Source of the DNA: Photobacterium gaetbulicola Gung47
Lineage (GTDB): Bacteria > Pseudomonadota > Gammaproteobacteria > Enterobacterales > Vibrionaceae
DNA: 64,000 nucleotides
Direction: 5' to 3'
Assembly (NCBI GenBank): GCA_000940995.1
Contig: CP005974.1
Span: 1,116,001-1,180,000 of the forward strand
Part shown: in pieces, positions 58,642 to 64,000 of the stretch
Layout: the number at the start of each line of letters is the position of its first letter
How positions within the stretch are numbered: the stretch's first letter is position 1
Notes under the pieces: generated by a model
What the model saw: only the letters and a program-made list of their open reading frames with translations
Told to the model about the DNA's origin: nothing
Databases searched by the model: none
Translations under genes and position numbers: made by a program

Positions 58642-60156
58642 TTACAGTAGTGCTGGAATGCCGTACTGGCCCTCAAGCATACCTACTGCCAGCATCGCAA
58701 CCAAACAAATGATTAGTGCGCCCGCCGGAATGACGATTTTATCGACAACAGACAGCTTAGCTGCACGTTCTTTGTTACCGATTAGGCCGTTGTTATCCAG
58801 CAGCATGGTCAGTGCCCAAGCTAGAACTGGGTTAGCAACGATAGCTGCAAATACACAGATACCAGCAGCTTGTGAATCTTTGGTGTCTTTCACCATCTGC
58901 ACACCCGCTTCAAGCAGCGGTAGGAATACACCTACAAGCAGTGCGATACGCATCACTGGTGGCCATACTGCTACGTCCATCGGGAAACCAAGGATCGCTA
59001 CGATGATACAGAAAGTACCTAGTAGGATCGCACCCGCAGGAATCGGACGCTTGGCAATACCCGCTGGGATAATGTAAGTACCCCAAGATGACGTGATGTT
59101 ACAACCACCAACCGCGGTACCTACCATCTGGCGAAGCGAACACGTTGTCATGGTGTCATCAACGTCCATCAGAACGCGGTCAGTGCCTTTCGGGTAGTTC
59201 AGCTCCTGGAAGATACGGTGACCCAGGAAGTCTGGTGACCACATTGCTACCGCAAGAATTGCGAACGGTAGAGAAGCAATGAAGTGCTCAACACCAGGAA
59301 GACCAAGCATCCAACCTTGCTCTGTGCTACCCCACCAGTAAACTGGGTTTAGGTTAGGCAAACCTGTCTCGGTTTCGAATACTAGGTCAAAGCCCGCACC
59401 AAGTGCAAGTGAAACTACCAAGCCGGTTACCGCACAAGCAGGGATCGCCAGCCAGCGCTTGTTCACTTTGGCAAGGTAAGCATAGAGAATGATGTTTACC
59501 GCCAGAACCACCAAGCCGATGTAGCCCAAGCTACCTTTTGCGACGTCAGCACTTTCAAGACCCACAGCCCAAGACTGGATGTCGCCAATCTGGCTCATTG
59601 CCCCGGTAAAGCCGAGGAAGATAAGCAGACCACCGGCCACACCTTCACTGGTGAGGTTGACCAGTTTCGAGCCCCCTTTGAAGTAGCTCAGCAATAGGCC
59701 GAACACACCAATCAGGATAGCCAGCGCCAGTGGGTGAGCACCTGCCAGTGCAATGGTACCGATCAACGGGATCATTGGACCGTGGTTACCCGCCAGGTTG
59801 GCACGTGGGTTAAAGAAGCCCGAGGCAAGAATACAGAAAAGAAGTGCTGGGATGAGCATCTCTACACGGGCAACTTCGATAGCGAAGGTTTTGCCCAGCT
59901 CAACGTGATCCCAAGCGGCAGTCAGGCCATCAGCCCATGACATAGCAACTGATGAGTACATCGCGATAATAGCAATCGTACCCGCTAGTGCCGGAACCAA
60001 ATCTTCAAGCTCAAAACGGAAGTCACGGCCTGGAAGGTTAAGCTTCCAGCGGCGTGGCTTCATGATTTTCAGCTCATGATCAAGATAGTCTGAGCGACTA
60101 GCGAAGTCAGATGCAGGGCGGTGCAGCTCCTGATAACTTCTTTCTTGTGATGACAT
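58642..60156 (-). CDS. DUF3360 family membrane transporter
   Basis: This 504-residue protein has about 12-13 membrane segments and resembles the DUF3360 family (PF11840), seen mostly in marine gammaproteobacteria and related in layout to NCS2/SulP-type transporters. The hydrophilic N-terminus (about 1-48) precedes the first segment. Characteristic stretches are ARANLAGNHGPMIPLIGT-like sequence at about 115-135 and DVDDTMTTCSLRQMVGTAVGGCNITSSWGTYIIPAGIAKRPIPAG at about 330-375. It is upstream of pflB where focA often lies; a monocarboxylate or formate role is only a guess. Confidence 0.82.
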   Translation of the reverse strand: MSSQERSYQELHRPASDFASRSDYLDHELKIMKPRRWKLNLPGRDFRFELEDLVPALAGTIAIIAMYSSVAMSWADGLTAAWDHVELGKTFAIEVARVEMLIPALLFCILASGFFNPRANLAGNHGPMIPLIGTIALAGAHPLALAILIGVFGLLLSYFKGGSKLVNLTSEGVAGGLLIFLGFTGAMSQIGDIQSWAVGLESADVAKGSLGYIGLVVLAVNIILYAYLAKVNKRWLAIPACAVTGLVVSLALGAGFDLVFETETGLPNLNPVYWWGSTEQGWMLGLPGVEHFIASLPFAILAVAMWSPDFLGHRIFQELNYPKGTDRVLMDVDDTMTTCSLRQMVGTAVGGCNITSSWGTYIIPAGIAKRPIPAGAILLGTFCIIVAILGFPMDVAVWPPVMRIALLVGVFLPLLEAGVQMVKDTKDSQAAGICVFAAIVANPVLAWALTMLLDNNGLIGNKERAAKLSVVDKIVIPAGALIICLVAMLAVGMLEGQYGIPALL

Positions 60157-60316
60157 AAGTGCCTCGTTCTACATTTAAGATAATTTTTATTTATATGCTG
60201 GTTGAAATTCACTCAACATATCTGCATTTCATCGAAATTTAAGCCAAGCAGTTGTTAAGTGTAATTTAATTTCACCAAATTTGGCTGCAGTGTACCGCTT
60301 GTCCACTTTTATTGAA

Positions 60317-60330
60317 TTGATCTCGATCAC
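60317..60330. promoter_or_regulatory. FNR-like site upstream of the DUF3360 gene
   Basis: TTGATCTCGATCAC matches TTGATNNNNATCAA at nine of ten conserved positions and is itself nearly palindromic. It is about 160 bp upstream of the DUF3360 start, suiting a promoter with a long leader. CRP could also bind a site like this. Confidence 0.55.
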
Positions 60331-60632
60331 TCTCACTAAAATTTTGTAAGAAAAAAACCAAAAAAAATTGAGCGCAAAGTACAATTGTTGCTAAATATGA
60401 AAGAAACTTTATAACAAAAGTAAATTTGTGAAATGTGTGCTTGGCCGGTTATTGGTCTTTATGTAATTGTTTTTAGTGTGGTTTTAATTCTGACGTGCGG
60501 ATATTGCGGGCTACAGTCGGATTACCTAAAAAGTAGCAGGCACGTAACAGCAATTTGAAGATTGTATTCAACTTTTTTTGAATGATTGGCGAGTCAGGAA
60601 GGGCGGCAAGCTTGTAAACAAAGTACAAAACA

Positions 60633-60660
60633 GCCCAGGTTGAAGGTGACCAACCTGGGC
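60633..60660 (-). terminator. Terminator hairpin after ycaO
   Basis: GCCCAGGTTG (60633-60642) and CAACCTGGGC (60651-60660) are perfect 10-bp arms; the minus strand continues TGTTTTG. It lies 16 bp beyond the ycaO stop. Confidence 0.8.
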
Positions 60661-60675
60661 GATTACTGGCGGGAA

Positions 60676-62439
60676 TTAGCGTTGTTCGGCTTTCTTAGCC
60701 ACTTGCAGCTTTTGGTAAGACTGCAGCAGTTGCTGATGAGCAGGGAACTGGCTCATGGTGAGATCACCAGCTGTCAGGCCGTAGAAATGAATATTGCCTT
60801 CAATCGCCCCCCAGGCGGCTGCGACAGTATCGTTGCCAAATGTACGCTCGAAGTCCGCTTTGCACGTTGTCGGATCACGCTCTTCGTCCAGCGCCAGCTC
60901 TAAACTGTCGACGAGGCAGCGGAAAAAGTTTAGGCGCTCGGCACTATAGGTTGCGGCGTTGTATGCCACGCTCCAGTTGGCGAACTCCAGAGCCAGCTCG
61001 AGATCGCCGCCTGCTAAAGCAATTAGACCTTTAAGCTCACCGACACGAAGGGTTTGCCAGGCATCCCCGGCCTGAACTTCCATGCCAAGTAGTTTGTGCA
61101 GCAGGGTATCGTCATCGAACTCTTCTTCGACAATGTGGAACATCTCTGCGTACTGCTCGGCATCCCACTCAATGGCAGGTAGCGCCAACAACACCTCTCG
61201 CAGCTCCAGGGCAGCGTTGTTGTTGGCTTCAATCAGATCTTCTACCGGGGTAATCTCAGACCAGCCTGGGACGATGATGCGGCAGCAATTCACGCCCAGA
61301 TGATCATAATCCGCGATGTAGGCGTCGGCCCCCGCGGCCTGCAACAGCCCCATCAAATGGTTGAACTGTGCTTCAGAGGTGTCGCTGAGATCCCATGCTG
61401 CGGGCTCCATTTCTGATTCACTATCAAGCTGGGCTGAAGCGATGAGGCCCGTTGACTCGGCCAATTGAATTTCTGGTGTGAAGTCTTCGTTGGCGCCTTC
61501 GCTTTGCAAAGAGGGGCTCAGTAGTGCTTTGAGATCATCAATACTCTGGCCCTGAACAAGTTCAGTGACCGCGCGCTCGAGGGCAATTTCAAACGATGGA
61601 TGAGCCGCGAAAGAAGCAAAATGCATGTTGCAGCCTTGGAGGCCCAGGGCTACGCAGACCACTGGGTATTTACCGCCAAGAGATGCGTCATAGCCATTGA
61701 CGCTAAAGCCGTGCGCCTTAAGGGCATCAAACGACTCTTTAATCGACGCTGAGTGGTTGAGTCTGCGCTCAGGAAGTGCCGGCAGGTCAATTGACTGGGC
61801 CAAGATGCGGTGCTTGATATGGCGCTCAATGATCTCGCACAGGGCGTGGGTGCGGGCTTCGAATAGGGTGTTACCCGCGGCGATACCGTTGGATACATAC
61901 AGGTTGCCAATGATATTCACTGGCATGTTGATAACTTGCTTGTCACTCTGGCGCTCAAACGGCAGGGTGCAGATCCCGCGTGCCATGTTGCTTGATTGCA
62001 GATCGATCAAATCGGTACCCAGTAACTCAAGGGTCGGATCGTAAAACTGGGTTAGGCGCTCGTCCAGGATCGCTTCCGGTGGCAGATTTTCCTCAAGATC
62101 AATCGGGAACCATTGTTCATTTGGGTAATGAACAAACTCGCCGTTTGCGACGGCTGCTCCCAAGTAGTGGTTGGCATAAAAGTCATTGGTTGCCAAACGC
62201 TCTAAGTGCTTACCCAGCGCCGATGCCAGTGCAGCTTGTTGGGTTGTTCCCTTGCCAATGGTGACGTTCATCGGTGCATCGATATCTTGAACCTGTACAG
62301 ACCAGACATTCGGGATCGGGTTGTGCCACGAAGCATTGTCAATGCTGCTTAGATTAAAACCAAACGCTTTTAGTTGGGTTTGGAAGCGTTCGATGGTGTC
62401 TTCCAGCGCGGCGTTTTTTCCGGGGATTTGTGTTTTCAT
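60676..62439 (-). CDS. ycaO: YcaO protein
   Basis: This 587-residue protein aligns along its length with E. coli YcaO (586 residues): IPGKNAALEDTIERFQ at the start, NIIGNLYVSNGIAAGNTLFEARTHALCEIIERHIKHRI with the ATP-binding acidic residues, and the C-terminal TPR-like region ending LKGLIALAGGDLELALEFANWS. YcaO-family enzymes use ATP to activate amide bonds; E. coli YcaO is linked to ribosomal protein S12 beta-methylthiolation with RimO. The neighbourhood with pfl is conserved from Enterobacterales. The ATG at 62439 is used. Confidence 0.95.
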   Translation of the reverse strand: MKTQIPGKNAALEDTIERFQTQLKAFGFNLSSIDNASWHNPIPNVWSVQVQDIDAPMNVTIGKGTTQQAALASALGKHLERLATNDFYANHYLGAAVANGEFVHYPNEQWFPIDLEENLPPEAILDERLTQFYDPTLELLGTDLIDLQSSNMARGICTLPFERQSDKQVINMPVNIIGNLYVSNGIAAGNTLFEARTHALCEIIERHIKHRILAQSIDLPALPERRLNHSASIKESFDALKAHGFSVNGYDASLGGKYPVVCVALGLQGCNMHFASFAAHPSFEIALERAVTELVQGQSIDDLKALLSPSLQSEGANEDFTPEIQLAESTGLIASAQLDSESEMEPAAWDLSDTSEAQFNHLMGLLQAAGADAYIADYDHLGVNCCRIIVPGWSEITPVEDLIEANNNAALELREVLLALPAIEWDAEQYAEMFHIVEEEFDDDTLLHKLLGMEVQAGDAWQTLRVGELKGLIALAGGDLELALEFANWSVAYNAATYSAERLNFFRCLVDSLELALDEERDPTTCKADFERTFGNDTVAAAWGAIEGNIHFYGLTAGDLTMSQFPAHQQLLQSYQKLQVAKKAEQR

Positions 62440-62742
62440 GATCGATCTCGTCACATGACAGGAGTGTGAATGGCGCGAAGTATAACTAATAATACAGCGG
62501 ATGCCTAAATGTGGGCGAAATCAAGAACCAGAAACATTTTGTCGATATTTTGACCGCAATCCCACCTTGCGCGGACGAGCAGTGAAAGTAGTCACAGTTA
62601 TTCCTTACTGCTTGTAGCAGAATGAATTGGTCAGATGAGATCCAACTACCTAAAAATTCTGGCATAAAATAGAGATTCACTACTTTTGTCGGTGGACGTT
62701 CGTCTGTGCAGATAAAAGTAGATGAAGTCAAAGAGGGATACG
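62440..62742. other. Divergent intergenic region, ycaO / M20 peptidase
   Basis: This 303-bp region contains the promoters of two divergent genes. I see no gene, repeat or clear operator in it. Confidence 0.5.
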
Positions 62743-64000
62743 ATGAAAGCAACAATAGCATCAAATATCGACGTGCTGCGTGATGACTATATTGCCGCAG
62801 TGAAGCGTTTGGTGGCGATTCCCAGTGTCTACCAGGAAGATGATAGCGGTAAGCCGTTTGGTAAGCCGATAGATGACTGCCTGGACGAAACACTGCGGCT
62901 ATGCCACGACTTGGGGTTTGCTATCTATAAGGACCACAAAGGGTATTACGGCTATGCCGAAATTGGTGATGGCGAACAAATGATAGGCGTGTTGGGCCAT
63001 TTGGATGTGGTGCCAACCGGAGAGTTGTCGGCTTGGCACTCGGAGCCATTTAGCCCGGAGATCCGAGATGGCCGACTTTACGGGCGGGGAACCCAAGACG
63101 ACAAAGGGCCAACCTTAGCCGCGATTTTTGCGGTCAAAGCCTTGCTCGATAGCGGTGTGGTACTCAATAAGCGCATCCGCTTTATCTTCGGTACTGATGA
63201 AGAAACCCTGTGGCGCTGTATTGATCGTTACTTAGAAATAGAAGAAGTACCAAGCTGTGGGTTTACCCCAGATTCTGCCTTCCCGTTAATCCATGCAGAA
63301 AAAATGCTGATCCAGTCCTGGCTGCACGGCCCGGGCGATAACGTGCTGTCGCTGGCGTGCGGCGGCGCCCTCAATGCCGTACCCGAGTTGGCTAAATATG
63401 AAGGGCCGCTCTGGGAAGAGCTCGCCTCGCAGCTCGATAAGCTGGGTTATGACTTTACCGCCGAAGATGCCGAAGTCACGGTGTTTGGCAAGGCAGCCCA
63501 CTCAGCAGCCAGCGATATCAAAGGTGTCAATGCAATAGCGCGACTGTGCCTAGCACTGCGCCAGATTGGAGTGACCCATCCTGCCATTAAATTTGTGGCC
63601 GAGCAGGTCGGGGAGGATGCCAATGCCAAAGAGATTTTCGGCCCGGTGGCAGATGTCAGTGGCCGATTGACCTTCAATGTTGCCCAGCTAGAGATCAATG
63701 AGCAGGCAAGCAAGCTCGGGATTGATATCCGGGTACCGGTGACTTTCGAAAAAGCCGACTTTGATAATGATATTCAGGCCGTGGCTGAGCAGTATGGGCT
63801 GCGCTACGAGGAATTTGATGTGCTACCTTCCTTGTATATGCCTGCAGAAAGCCCGGTGATCCAAACCCTGATGAGTGCCTATCAAGAAATCAGCGGGGAT
63901 ATGGACAGCGAGCCGATGACATCCGGTGGGGCAACCTATGCCCGTGCAATCCCAAACTGCGTGGCTTATGGGGCAATTTTCCCCGGCCGCGACAAGGTTG
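62743..64000 (+). CDS. M20 family metallopeptidase (PepV/dipeptidase-like), partial
   Basis: The first 419 residues of an M20 zinc peptidase are encoded before the window ends. Metal-binding motifs are seen: GVLGHLDVVP (His near residue 86), the bridging Asp in GRGTQDDKGP (about 119), and GTDEETLWRC (about 152). The dimerisation/lid domain follows, with a shortened sequence around ERLNINS-like FNVAQLEIN and later TSGGATYARAIPNCVAYG near the end. It resembles the PepV / Sapep dipeptidase branch. The C-terminal metal ligand should lie just outside the window. Confidence 0.88.
   Translation, partial: MKATIASNIDVLRDDYIAAVKRLVAIPSVYQEDDSGKPFGKPIDDCLDETLRLCHDLGFAIYKDHKGYYGYAEIGDGEQMIGVLGHLDVVPTGELSAWHSEPFSPEIRDGRLYGRGTQDDKGPTLAAIFAVKALLDSGVVLNKRIRFIFGTDEETLWRCIDRYLEIEEVPSCGFTPDSAFPLIHAEKMLIQSWLHGPGDNVLSLACGGALNAVPELAKYEGPLWEELASQLDKLGYDFTAEDAEVTVFGKAAHSAASDIKGVNAIARLCLALRQIGVTHPAIKFVAEQVGEDANAKEIFGPVADVSGRLTFNVAQLEINEQASKLGIDIRVPVTFEKADFDNDIQAVAEQYGLRYEEFDVLPSLYMPAESPVIQTLMSAYQEISGDMDSEPMTSGGATYARAIPNCVAYGAIFPGRDKV

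Larger units (their letters stand above)
60157..60675. other. Intergenic region, ycaO / DUF3360 gene
   Basis: These 519 bp are AT-rich and hold the promoter of the DUF3360 gene, an FNR-like site at 60317 and the ycaO terminator hairpin at 60633. I see no gene. Confidence 0.6.

Overview
The window is a gammaproteobacterial chromosome segment, most likely from the family Vibrionaceae (Photobacterium-like or Vibrio-like). This rests on a MotY-containing lateral flagellar cluster with a LafK-type activator, YfbU and RlmA close to their Enterobacterales/Vibrio relatives, a DUF3360 transporter, and a pfl-ycaO locus. No rRNA, tRNA, insertion sequence, prophage or CRISPR array was recognised. The genus is inference; no marker gene here decides it.

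Left flank, 1-15300: an ABC transporter operon of the ABC_sub_bind (TrpXYZ-like) type, cut by the window edge; a ChaN-like lipoprotein behind a 34-bp perfect palindrome that looks like overlapping Fur boxes; rlmA; a pgtABC three-gene phosphoglycerate-type signalling operon without a pgtP transporter in view; yfbU; a CbiM-like (COG3235) membrane protein; nupC; and fhs with a PurR-like operator.

Centre, 15319-50929: one uninterrupted lateral (secondary) flagellar locus of 40 genes. fliMNPQR-flhBA reads left from a 580-bp divergent region. motY-lafK-fliEFGHIJ reads right from it. flgAMN reads left and flgBCDEFGHIJKL right from a second divergent region. Two unrecognised genes, the flagellin lafA, and fliDSTKL-lafS-lafT-lafU complete it. 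The locus encodes rod, hook, rings, C-ring, export apparatus, filament, cap, chaperones, FlgM/sigma-28 and a MotA/MotB/MotY stator set. It has no chemotaxis genes, no fliO and no flhFG. Two sigma-54 promoters (flgB and fliD) are each preceded by the same CGGAAGT-N5-TTCCGCC palindrome, a candidate LafK binding site. The flagellin gene is bracketed by two 7-bp tandem arrays (GCCTATT x7 and AATAGCC x11), each next to a TTAAG-N14-GTCG sigma-28-like element. This is the most unusual structure in the window and suggests repeat-length control of the filament genes.

Right flank, 50930-64000: a polytopic membrane protein of unknown function with a CBS-domain protein and a nearby divergently oriented LysR regulator; pflA and pflB with a DUF3360 transporter upstream where other bacteria often have focA; ycaO; and the start of an M20 family peptidase that runs off the window. 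A TTGAT-N4-ATCAC FNR-like site upstream of the DUF3360 gene fits anaerobic control of this group.
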